A DNA stretch of 64,000 nt. Source: Bog-756 sp035949055. GTDB lineage: Bacteria > Actinomycetota > Acidimicrobiia > Acidimicrobiales > RAAP-2. Each line of letters begins with the position of its first letter. Within the stretch, counting starts at the first letter, position 1. Made by a program: the position numbers and the translations under genes. Shown piece after piece: positions 34,629 to 42,209 of this stretch. The notes under the pieces are model-generated. The model ran no database searches. It saw nothing but the letters and a program-made list of their open reading frames with translations, and was not told the origin of the DNA. The stretch is taken from assembly GCA_035949055.1 (NCBI GenBank), contig DASZIO010000057.1:105500-169499 (forward strand), in the 5' to 3' direction.

Positions 34629-34657
34629 CCGCAGGAGGCCGGTCGGGGGGCCTGCGG
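34629..34657 (+). terminator. Hairpin terminator after etfBA
   Basis: CCGCAGG (34629-34635) pairs with CCTGCGG (34651-34657) immediately after the etfA stop, with a 15-base loop rich in G. Confidence 0.5.
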
Positions 34658-34771
34658 CCAGGGGCCGGGCCACGCTCCAGCGTTCTCGGTCCACGCAGTA
34701 CCAGCCGATAGTGTCCGGGCAGGTGTCGCGTCGCTCGCGCGCCCCGACCGTCCCGTCCGACCCAGCGCCAC

Positions 34772-36193
34772 GTGCTCTTCCCGACCATCGACTTCGCCAT
34801 CTTCTTCGCCGTGGTGTACACGGTGCAGTGGATCCTCAATCCCTATCCCGGGCCATGGAAGGCGTTCATGGTCATGGCCAGCTACTTCTTCTACGCCTGG
34901 TGGGACTGGCGCTTCATCTTCCTGCTGGCCGCGTCCACCGCCATCGCCCAAGTGGGTGGGATGGTCATCCACCGGTCGGTCGGGGGCGGCCGCCGAACCG
35001 CGCTCTGGGCCACGTTGGCCGGGCTCATCGGGCTGCTGGCGTGGTTCAAGTACTACGGGTTCTTCGGCGTAAACCTGGACAATCTCTTCCATTCGTTGGG
35101 CGTCGGCCGCCCCGTGCCGCTGCTGGCCATCACCCTTCCGGTCGGTATCTCCTTCTTCACGTTCATGGCCATCAGCTATGTGGTCGACATCTACCGCGGT
35201 GTCCTCAAGCCGGCCCGGGCCATCGACACCGCGGTGTACCTCTCGTTCTTCCCCCATCTGGTGGCCGGCCCCATCGTCCGGGGGACCGAGCTGCTGCCCC
35301 AGATCCGGCGGCGGCGTGACGAGCGACACGTCAACTACGTCGAGGCCTGCTGGCTGATCAGCGCCGGACTGGCCAAGAAGGTGGTCCTCTCGTCCTACCT
35401 CTCCACCTACGTGGTCGATCCGGTCTTCGCCGACCCGCGGCAGCACTCGGCCCTCGAGGTCCTGGCCGCCGTCTACGGCTACGCCGTCCAGATCTACGCC
35501 GATTTCAGCGGCTACACCGACATCGCCATCGGCATCGCCCTGCTGCTCGGGTTCCAGTTCCCGCAGAACTTCAACCGGCCCTACGCCGCCCTCTCTCTGC
35601 AGGACTTCTGGCGGCGTTGGCATATAACGCTGTCATTCTGGCTGCGCGACTACCTCTATATCCCGCTCGGCGGCAACCAGGGCAGCGAATGGCGGATCTC
35701 GTTCAACATCCTCGTGACCATGCTCATCGGCGGGCTCTGGCACGGGGCGGCGTGGACCTTCGTGGCCTGGGGCCTCTACCACGGCATCGGCCAGATCATC
35801 GGGCGTCAGCGCCGTCGCGCCCGGGCGGCCCGCGGGCAGTCCCTCGAACCGGCCGGGCGCGGTCGGGTGGCACTGGCCAGATTCGCCACCTTCCAATTCG
35901 TATGCTTCGGTTGGCTGCTGTTCCGGGCCAACAACCTGGAGACGGTGCGGGAGATGCTCAGCCGGCTGTTCGTCGGCTGGGGGCCGTCCCCCCTCGTCAC
36001 CCCGCTGGCCGTGTGCGCCATTGCGGCCGGGATCGGCAGCCAGTACCTGCCCGACGACTGGTTGCAACGGGTCAAGGTGCTGTTCGCCGCCCGTCGGCCG
36101 CTGGTGCAGGGGGGCATACTGGGCCTGGTGCTTCTGGTCATCACCACCCTGGGGCCCCAAGGGGTGGCACCCTTCATCTACTACCGGTTCTGA
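34772..36193 (+). CDS. MBOAT family acyltransferase (AlgI/DltB-like)
   Basis: Membrane-bound O-acyltransferase with about eleven hydrophobic segments, 473 residues. The MBOAT core reads PVGISFFTFMAISYVVDIYRG, SFFPHLVAGPI, NFNRPYAALSLQDFWRRWHITLS and GGLWHGAAWTFVAWGLYHG with the conserved active-site histidine. Such proteins pass acyl groups across the membrane to cell-surface polymers. The SGNH-hydrolase gene begins three bases after its stop, the AlgI-AlgJ/X type of partnership. GTG start; the real N-terminus fits the LFPTIDFAIFF pattern. Confidence 0.92.
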   Translation: MLFPTIDFAIFFAVVYTVQWILNPYPGPWKAFMVMASYFFYAWWDWRFIFLLAASTAIAQVGGMVIHRSVGGGRRTALWATLAGLIGLLAWFKYYGFFGVNLDNLFHSLGVGRPVPLLAITLPVGISFFTFMAISYVVDIYRGVLKPARAIDTAVYLSFFPHLVAGPIVRGTELLPQIRRRRDERHVNYVEACWLISAGLAKKVVLSSYLSTYVVDPVFADPRQHSALEVLAAVYGYAVQIYADFSGYTDIAIGIALLLGFQFPQNFNRPYAALSLQDFWRRWHITLSFWLRDYLYIPLGGNQGSEWRISFNILVTMLIGGLWHGAAWTFVAWGLYHGIGQIIGRQRRRARAARGQSLEPAGRGRVALARFATFQFVCFGWLLFRANNLETVREMLSRLFVGWGPSPLVTPLAVCAIAAGIGSQYLPDDWLQRVKVLFAARRPLVQGGILGLVLLVITTLGPQGVAPFIYYRF

Positions 36194-36195
36194 TC

Positions 36196-37404
36196 ATGGT
36201 TCCGACTTCGCCATCCCCCGACGCCGGCGCGGCCAGGTCGCCCACCCTGGCCAAGGCCCCGCCCGCACACGGCGCGGCGGGCGAAGCGGGAACCGATGTG
36301 GCCGACGATGCCGCCGAGGCCGGCGGGGCGGACGCGGTCCCCGGGGCCGACCCGGCCACGCGCCGCTGGCCCCAGGCAGCTCCCCCCGACGGCATCCCCC
36401 GGAGCCGGATGCTGTTCATCGGCGTGATCTGCTTTGCCGTGTGGCTGCTGCTCGACGCACCGAGCCTGCAGCGCTCCGCCGTCACCTCACCCCTCGGGAC
36501 CCGGCGGACGGTCTCCCTCGACGTGGTCGGACCGATCGCCGCGCTCAGCCGCGGCCTCGGTCTCTCCCATCTGGTGAGCTGGGCCGACGAGGCTCTGGGC
36601 CGCACCCCGGGCGGCGGCCCGGCCCTGGCCAAGCGACTCCATCCGGCGCTGCCGCTGGCGGGGGTGGGACACACCGCCCACGGCCCGCGGCCGACCGGGC
36701 CGCCGGGGACCCCCACCTCGACCATCCCCGCGCTCGATCAGCATCCGACCGCGGCCAACCCCCTGCGGGTGCTGGTGATGGGCGACTCCATCGGGATCGA
36801 CCTCGGCCAGCCGCTGGTCGCCGACCTGTCGGCCACCGGCGTGGCCACGGCCACCCTCGACGGTCGGATCGACACCGGCCTGTCGCGGCCGGACTATTTC
36901 AACTGGCCGGCCGAGCTCGGCGTGGATCTGGCCAACGACCGACCCCGGCTGGTGGTGGTGATGATGGGCGCCAACGACCCCCAGTCGCTCGTGGGCGCCA
37001 ATGGCGAGGGGACGACCGCCTATGGCGCCCCCGGGTGGAGCGCCGGCTACGGGCAACGGGTGAGCGGCCTCATCGGCGAGGCCAATGCCGCCGGCGCCCA
37101 CGTGCTGTGGGTGGGCATGCCCCCCATGGCGCGGTCCGACCTCAACGCCGGCATGCAGGTGCTCAACTCTGTGGTCGAGGCCCAGGTGGGCACCGACCCG
37201 GCCGGCGCCACCTTCCTGGCGTCCTCTGCCGTGCTCGGTGACGCCCAAGGGAACTACACCGCGTACCTCCCCAACAGCTCCGGCGCCGAGGTGAACATCC
37301 GGACCCCCGACGGGACCCACCTGTCACCCGACGGAGGGGAGCGCCTTTCGCAGGCGGTCCTGACTGCCATGCGCTCGCAGCTCCACATCGACCTCCCGGG
37401 TTGA
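36196..37404 (+). CDS. DUF459/SGNH-hydrolase protein, MBOAT partner
   Basis: Single membrane helix at about residues 70-90, then an extracytoplasmic SGNH hydrolase domain: nucleophile Ser in VMGDSIGIDL, block III MMGANDPQS with Gly/Asn, and the C-terminal catalytic pair in DGTHLSPDGG. 402 residues with an Ala/Pro-rich cytoplasmic head. It probably takes the acyl group delivered by the MBOAT protein and places it on a glycan. ATG three bases after the MBOAT stop. Confidence 0.87.
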   Translation: MVPTSPSPDAGAARSPTLAKAPPAHGAAGEAGTDVADDAAEAGGADAVPGADPATRRWPQAAPPDGIPRSRMLFIGVICFAVWLLLDAPSLQRSAVTSPLGTRRTVSLDVVGPIAALSRGLGLSHLVSWADEALGRTPGGGPALAKRLHPALPLAGVGHTAHGPRPTGPPGTPTSTIPALDQHPTAANPLRVLVMGDSIGIDLGQPLVADLSATGVATATLDGRIDTGLSRPDYFNWPAELGVDLANDRPRLVVVMMGANDPQSLVGANGEGTTAYGAPGWSAGYGQRVSGLIGEANAAGAHVLWVGMPPMARSDLNAGMQVLNSVVEAQVGTDPAGATFLASSAVLGDAQGNYTAYLPNSSGAEVNIRTPDGTHLSPDGGERLSQAVLTAMRSQLHIDLPG

Positions 37405-37410
37405 GCGGCG

Positions 37411-37430
37411 CGGCGGGGCTGCTCCCGCCG
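37411..37430. terminator. Hairpin between convergent genes
   Basis: CGGCGGG (37411-37417) and CCCGCCG (37424-37430) form a seven-pair stem with a six-base loop between the SGNH gene and the SCO1664-family gene, usable from both sides. Confidence 0.5.
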
Positions 37431-37447
37431 GCGCCGGCGCCTCGGCG

Positions 37448-38182
37448 TCAGACCAACGGCCACGGGTAGGGCGGCCGGTCCCCGAGCGGCTCGGGGAAGA
37501 CACCGACATCGACGAACCGCTCGACGCGTTTGGTGATGGCGGCGCGCTCGGCGCCGGGGAGGAGCCCGTCGACCTCCGACGGGAGCTCGGCCGTCAGCCG
37601 GGTCAGGTCGGCGAGGATGGACGGAGGCACCGTCTCGTCGGCGAAGTCCCAGATGACCGTGCGCAGCTTGGGCTGGCGGTGGAAGCACAGCCCGTGATCG
37701 ATGGCCCAGAGTCGCCCGTCGGGCCCCTCGAGCACGTGACCGCTCTTGCGGTCGGCGTTGTTGGCCACGACATCGAACGCGCAGACTCTCCGGAGCGCCT
37801 CCTCGTGGCCGCCGGCGTCGAGCAGCGTGAAGTAGTGCTGCTCGTAGTCGACGTCCACGAACAACTGAAGGGATCCGGGCCCGAACGGGCCGTCGCTCCG
37901 AACGACGGTGGGAGGGACGAGTCCCCACCCGAGCGCCTCGGAGACCAGGTAGGCCACCGCCTCACGGCGGTAGAGGCCGTCGGGAAAGTCCCACAGCGAC
38001 CGTTCACCGCGGGCCGGCTTGTACACGGCATGCAGCGGCTCGGGCCCGCCGGCCTCGAGCGTCACCAGAAAGGTGAGGTTCGAGCTCCAGGGCAGCCGGC
38101 CGGCCACCGACAGCCCGCACGTCCGGAGCAGCTCGGTGACCGAGTCGAGTCCGGGGCCGGCGTCGGGCCTCCAACCCCTCAC
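37448..38182 (-). CDS. SCO1664 family protein (kinase-like)
   Basis: 244-residue member of the actinobacterial SCO1664 family, distantly related to phosphatidylinositol 3-/4-kinases. A kinase-like core is visible: YKPARGERSLWDFP for the nucleotide lysine, VVANNADRKSGHVL for the catalytic loop Asp/Asn and WAIDHGLCFH for the metal-binding Asp. Function unknown. The GTG at 38182 overlaps the DUF3090 stop by four bases, so it is preferred over a GTG at 38218. Third gene of the conserved triad. Confidence 0.85.
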   Translation of the reverse strand: MRGWRPDAGPGLDSVTELLRTCGLSVAGRLPWSSNLTFLVTLEAGGPEPLHAVYKPARGERSLWDFPDGLYRREAVAYLVSEALGWGLVPPTVVRSDGPFGPGSLQLFVDVDYEQHYFTLLDAGGHEEALRRVCAFDVVANNADRKSGHVLEGPDGRLWAIDHGLCFHRQPKLRTVIWDFADETVPPSILADLTRLTAELPSEVDGLLPGAERAAITKRVERFVDVGVFPEPLGDRPPYPWPLV

Positions 38183-38676
38183 ACGGCCGGCGGGCGGTGG
38201 CCGTTGGTCCGCGGGCACTCATGCCCCGAAGGGTCGAGCGGCGAGCCGCACAGTGGACAGGGCGGCCGGCCCGATTCGACCAGCCTGGTGGCCTGGATGG
38301 CGAAGCCGGCGGCCTGTTCGCGGGAGATGGAGAGGCGGGCGATGGCCCCGGTCTCGTCCTCGGGCACCAGCTCCTCGATGACCAGAATGATCCGGTCGTC
38401 GCTCTCGTCATAGGACACCCCGATGGTCCCGACCACCCAGGCCGGCTCGGCCGGCTCCTCCAGGTCGGCGTCGTCGGGCAGGTGGCCGGGCCGAGGCCGG
38501 TCCCTCACGATGCGCGCCATGTAGTCGGCCATCACCGCCACCTGCTGCTTCTCCATCTTGAGGGTCAGCAGCACCGGCCCCTGGCGGCACTGCAGGAGGA
38601 AGAGCCGGTCACCGACCGGCCCCACCGTGCCGATGGTGATCCGCTCGGGCTCGGAGAGGTCGTAGCCCTCGCTCAT
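38179..38676 (-). CDS. DUF3090 family protein
   Basis: 165-residue protein with MEKQQVAVMADYMARI in the middle and a C-terminal zinc-ribbon-like CPLCGSPLDPSGHECPRTNGH. The family is actinobacterial and always near the SCO1664 and histidine phosphatase genes. Role unknown. The ATG overlaps the phosphatase stop in an ATGA and the stop overlaps SCO1664 in a GTGA, so all three proteins are translationally coupled. Confidence 0.88.
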   Translation of the reverse strand: MSEGYDLSEPERITIGTVGPVGDRLFLLQCRQGPVLLTLKMEKQQVAVMADYMARIVRDRPRPGHLPDDADLEEPAEPAWVVGTIGVSYDESDDRIILVIEELVPEDETGAIARLSISREQAAGFAIQATRLVESGRPPCPLCGSPLDPSGHECPRTNGHRPPAV

Positions 38677-39329
38677 GACGGCACCAGCTGGGCGAGCGAC
38701 GCGGTGGAATTGACGGTGAGGACGTGGGCGGTGTTGCCGTAGACCAGCGCGGTGACCGAGCACGGGGAAACTGTGAGCCGCTGGAACAGGTCCAGATGGG
38801 TTCCCGCCGCCGAGGCGACCGCCGCCTTGATCGGGTCGGCATGCGACACGGCCACGATGGTCTCACCCGGGTGACGCCGGGCCAGCCGCGTGAGGGTCGA
38901 CACCATGCGGGCCTGCATCTGGAGGAACGACTCGCCACCCGGGAAGCGGAAGCCGCTCGGCCAGCGCTGGACCTCCTGCCATTCGGGCTTCCTCGCCAGC
39001 GCACCCAGCCGGGACCCAGTCCACGAGCCGAAGTCGCATTCGATCAGGCCGCGTTCGGAGCGCACCCGCAGCCCGAGCCGCCGGGCGATGGGACGCGCCG
39101 TCTCGGTGGTCCGCTCGAGCGGTGAGGCGTAGACGGCTGTGGGCCACCCCGGGCCCGACCCACCGGCCTCGGCGATGCGGCCGGCCACCGCCTCGGCCTG
39201 GGCCTCGCCCTCGGGGGAGAGGTGCAGCCCGGCCGTCCGGCCCGGCAGGATCTTGCCCGTGGTCGGGGTGAGCCCGTGCCGAACCAGCAGGACGATGGTC
39301 GGTCGCTCGGGCTTCCTTCGGCTGGCCAC
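38673..39329 (-). CDS. Histidine phosphatase superfamily protein (MSMEG_4193 type)
   Basis: 218-residue phosphoglycerate-mutase-fold protein. The RHG catalytic motif is VLLVRHGLTPTTGKILPG, with SPLERTTETA, the Glu in ECDFGSWTGSRLG, and the second His in VSHADPIKAA. First gene of the coupled triad with DUF3090 and SCO1664. GTG start at 39329; TACGGT (39343-39338, minus strand) is eight bases upstream, suggesting a leaderless operon mRNA. Substrate unknown. Confidence 0.88.
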   Translation of the reverse strand: MASRRKPERPTIVLLVRHGLTPTTGKILPGRTAGLHLSPEGEAQAEAVAGRIAEAGGSGPGWPTAVYASPLERTTETARPIARRLGLRVRSERGLIECDFGSWTGSRLGALARKPEWQEVQRWPSGFRFPGGESFLQMQARMVSTLTRLARRHPGETIVAVSHADPIKAAVASAAGTHLDLFQRLTVSPCSVTALVYGNTAHVLTVNSTASLAQLVPS

Positions 39330-39448
39330 GCCCGTTCACCGTACTCTGTCGCCATCCCGGCCCGACCGGGTGTGATAGGCCGACGGACGGACGCGAGCGG
39401 GGCGCGCCGAGGGCGGCCCGCTCGCTCGCCGGCCTCGCGTACCGGTGG

Positions 39449-40573
39449 TCAGGTGGTGGCCGGCAGCCGGCCGGGCATCGCCACCGCCGTTTCGGGCCAT
39501 CGCCGCCGGCTGACCCGAGCCAACCGATGGAGCAGGGCGATGGCCCCCGGGTCGTCGTCCCCCGGCCTGGTCTCGACCGCGCCGTCGGCGATCATGGCAT
39601 CGAGGAGCTCACGACCCTGGTCGGTGCGCACGATGGTGAGCGTCCAGTCGTTGAAGGCCCCGATGCCGCCGGTCGAGATGTCGGCGTGCTCGGCCGCGAA
39701 GTCCGGGCACGTGGTGCAGCCTTCCCGGGTCCAGGCGTGCGCCTCCTTGAGGGGTATCTCGTGGTACGCGCCGTCTCTCGTCCACACCTGGAAGACACCC
39801 TTGATGTTCATCTTCTCGATATCGGCCCGGGCGATCCCGTAGCGCGCCTCGAACAACTCGGGGAAGATGGCGTCGTCGAAGGTCTTGGAACACATGAGAC
39901 CGATGGTGAGGGAGAGCCGGCGGGCGATCTTGCCCGCCTTGCGGGCCTTCATAACGGGGGCGGCGGATGCCTGGCACCCCATCCCGACCAGGGCGATGCG
40001 CTCGGCCCCGCTCTCGATGGCGAGCGGGTAGGCCAGGGGGTTGGCCGAATAGGTGTAGCGGGACCCCGCGGTGGCCAGGACCTCCGCCCGGGTGGTGGCG
40101 ACCGCCGGTACCGCCTTCCAGGTCGAGCCGTCCCCTTCGAGGGCCGAGACCAGGGCGGCGTCGATGACATCGTGATCGAGGGCCCAGATGAGCAGTGCGG
40201 AGACCAGCCCGCCGTCCTGGCCGAGTTTCAGGACCTCGGGATCGGTGGCGCGCACCAGGAGGACGTCGGAGGCCACCCCGATGTCCTCGGCCGGAGTGCG
40301 CTCCCGTCCGAAGAGATGGGTGTCGATCTCGGTCTCCCAGGTCCGGAACCGTGGGCAGGCCCGGGTGCACATGGTGCAGCCCTTGACCCCGTGGGTGCAG
40401 CTCTCCGGCCCGCCCTCGGCGTCGATGTGGAACGGCTTGTAGCGCCCGCCGGTGTCGTCGTAGGAGAGGACGTCGTAGGGGCAGGCCACGATGCACGCCG
40501 CGCACCCGGTGCACAGGCCCGAGGTGACCACCTCGGTGAACAGCTCGGCCCAATGAGGCTTTTCGGGAGGCAT
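39449..40573 (-). CDS. FrhB/FdhB family iron-sulfur flavoprotein (F420 hydrogenase beta-like)
   Basis: Member of the coenzyme F420 hydrogenase/dehydrogenase beta-subunit family, 374 residues. Two ferredoxin-type clusters are at the N-terminus (CTGCAACIVACP and CTMCTRACP); the central part has KLGQDGGLVSALLIWALD, GMGCQASAAPV and GLMCSKTF, followed by EGCTTCPDFAAEHADIS with more cysteines. It probably moves electrons between Fe-S clusters, FAD and F420 or another deazaflavin acceptor; the partner is not visible. Leaderless ATG: TAGGGT six bases upstream. Divergent from the DNA glycosylase. Confidence 0.87.
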   Translation of the reverse strand: MPPEKPHWAELFTEVVTSGLCTGCAACIVACPYDVLSYDDTGGRYKPFHIDAEGGPESCTHGVKGCTMCTRACPRFRTWETEIDTHLFGRERTPAEDIGVASDVLLVRATDPEVLKLGQDGGLVSALLIWALDHDVIDAALVSALEGDGSTWKAVPAVATTRAEVLATAGSRYTYSANPLAYPLAIESGAERIALVGMGCQASAAPVMKARKAGKIARRLSLTIGLMCSKTFDDAIFPELFEARYGIARADIEKMNIKGVFQVWTRDGAYHEIPLKEAHAWTREGCTTCPDFAAEHADISTGGIGAFNDWTLTIVRTDQGRELLDAMIADGAVETRPGDDDPGAIALLHRLARVSRRRWPETAVAMPGRLPATT

Positions 40574-40630
40574 GGCCTCACCCTAGCGAGGGCTTCGCTG
40601 GGCGGCGGACCGGCTGGCTACCCTCGAGTG
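40574..40630. promoter_or_regulatory. Back-to-back promoter region
   Basis: The 57 bases between two divergent leaderless genes hold TAGGGT on the minus strand (40585-40580) and TACCCT on the plus strand (40619-40624), each six bases from its start codon. A CCCT-AGCG-AGGG inverted repeat covers the minus-strand hexamer. Control of both genes by one bound protein is possible. Confidence 0.4.
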
Positions 40631-41413
40631 GTGCCCGAGCTGCCCGAGATCGAGAGTTACCGCGCCGCGGCCCAGGCCGCGTTGGGACGCCCGATCATCT
40701 CGGTGACCTCCCCGGACGCCTGGTTCCTCAAAGGGGGAGTCACCGGCAAGGACCTCGAGCGGGCCCTCCTCGGCCGAACATTCGTCTCGGCCCGGCGGAT
40801 CGGGAAGCTCCTCCTCCTCGACGTCGACCGCGGGCCGACCCTCGGGATCCGCTTCGGGATGACGGGGTCCCTGATCGTGGATGGCGTCGCCGCCATCGAG
40901 CGTCTGCGCTACTCGTCGGCGCGCCCCGATCCCGCCTACGACCGTTGGTCGGCCGGGTTCGCGGACGGCGGGTCTCTGGTGGTCCGCGACCCCAGGCGGC
41001 TCGGTGGCGTGACGCTCGATCCTGACGTGTCGCGTCTCGGGCCCGACGCCGCGACCATCACCCTTCCTGAGCTGGGGGCGGCACTAGAGGGATCGACCAC
41101 CGCGCTCAAGGCCCGCCTGCTCGACCAGTCGAGGGTCGCCGGCATCGGCAACCTCATCGCCGACGAGGTGCTGTGGCGCGCCGGGCTTTCCCCGGAGCGT
41201 CCGGCCGGCTCCCTGACGGCCGCCGAAGCGCGCCGGCTTCACCGGCACCTGGTCTCGACGCTCCACCGGCTCATGGAGCGGGGAGGTTCCCACCTCGGGG
41301 ACCTGGTCGACGAGCGCCATCCGGGAGGACGCTGCCCCCGGGACGGCGCCGCCCTCACCCGCTCGGTGGTCGGCGGTCGGACCACCTGGTGGTGCCCGCG
41401 CCATCAACGCTGA
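40631..41413 (+). CDS. Fpg/Nei family DNA glycosylase
   Basis: Base-excision enzyme with the catalytic N-terminus PELPEIE (Pro2, Glu3), the beta-hairpin lysine in RRIGKLLLLD, and the helix-two-turn-helix LLDQSRVAGIGNLIADE. The zinc-finger is altered: CPRD...WCPRH replaces the usual C-x2-C...C-x2-C, leaving a Cys-Asp/Cys-His set. 260 residues. GTG start at 40631, with TACCCT six bases before it; the long open frame upstream is antisense to the FrhB gene. Which oxidised base it removes is not readable from the sequence. Confidence 0.92.
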   Translation: MPELPEIESYRAAAQAALGRPIISVTSPDAWFLKGGVTGKDLERALLGRTFVSARRIGKLLLLDVDRGPTLGIRFGMTGSLIVDGVAAIERLRYSSARPDPAYDRWSAGFADGGSLVVRDPRRLGGVTLDPDVSRLGPDAATITLPELGAALEGSTTALKARLLDQSRVAGIGNLIADEVLWRAGLSPERPAGSLTAAEARRLHRHLVSTLHRLMERGGSHLGDLVDERHPGGRCPRDGAALTRSVVGGRTTWWCPRHQR

Positions 41414-41434
41414 GCGCCTCCCCGGCCCGGACAG

Positions 41435-41899
41435 TCAGCTAGCCAACTCGGCCAGGACCTTGTCGGCGTGGCCGTCGGCCCGCACCTGGTACCAGGGTCG
41501 GATGACCTTGCCGTCCGCACCGATCAGGAAGGTCGACCGGATGACCCCGACTGTCTTCTTGCCGTAGAGGGTCTTCTCGCCCCAGGCCCCGTAGGCCTCC
41601 CCGACCTTGTGGTCGGCGTCGGTCAGCAACGGGAACTTGAGGCCGTACTTGGACCGGAAGACCCGGTGCTTCTCGGCGTTGTCGGCCGAGATCCCGAGGA
41701 CGGGCACCTTGGCCCGCGTGAAGGCCCGCAGGTTGTCGTTGAACTGGCAGGCCTCCTTGGTGCAGCCCGGGGTGTCGTCCTTCGGGTAGAAGTACACCAC
41801 CACCCGCTGCCCGGCGAAGTCCTTCAGGGAGACCTTCTTTCCGTCCTGGTCCGGGAGGGTGAACCGGGGGGCCTTGTCACCGGGGGTCAGCTTTCCCAT
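41435..41899 (-). CDS. bcp: Thiol peroxidase Bcp/PrxQ
   Basis: Thioredoxin-dependent peroxiredoxin, 154 residues. PKDDTPGCTKEACQFND holds the peroxidatic Cys and the resolving Cys five residues later, as in E. coli BCP. An AAAGGA Shine-Dalgarno lies eight bases before the ATG at 41899; an ATG three codons upstream has no usable spacing. A second PrxQ-like gene is at 51.1 kb. Convergent with the glycosylase gene. Confidence 0.93.
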   Translation of the reverse strand: MGKLTPGDKAPRFTLPDQDGKKVSLKDFAGQRVVVYFYPKDDTPGCTKEACQFNDNLRAFTRAKVPVLGISADNAEKHRVFRSKYGLKFPLLTDADHKVGEAYGAWGEKTLYGKKTVGVIRSTFLIGADGKVIRPWYQVRADGHADKVLAELAS

Positions 41900-41908
41900 G
41901 CTCGGCAT

Positions 41909-42209
41909 CCTTTCTCGGGGCACCTCGGCGCGACGGTGCGAAGCGCCCACGATGGCACACCCGGCCGGCCCGCGGTGGGGGAGCGTGCCCCGCCGACCTG
42001 CGTTGACCTGGTGGTCGCTCTGTTTCGGGGTACACTTGGAGCCGTGGCCGGGAGGACTCCCGCCACCGGGGTCTTCCTCATCCTGTTCTCCGGGCTCGGA
42101 CACAGCCTGGACGATGGCCCGAGGCGGGCCCGCACCGTCCGCGGATTTCCCGGGCGACGACGGCCGGCCGGCCGTCATCGAGAACAGACGAGAGAGAGCA
42201 ACAGATCCC
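41909..42209 (+). promoter_or_regulatory. Promoter and long structured leader of the DEAD-box gene
   Basis: TACACT at 42031-42036 is the best -10 match; a -35 is not clear (TTGACC at 42003 is 22 bases away). The leader would be about 165 bases. It contains GGGAG-GA-CTCCC and, at 42155-42180, a near-perfect 26-base inverted repeat centred on GACGGCCGGCCGGCCGTC, followed by a purine-rich AGAGAGAG before the ATG. No ORF is seen here. A stem this stable next to the ribosome site would make translation depend on helicase or temperature. Confidence 0.45.
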
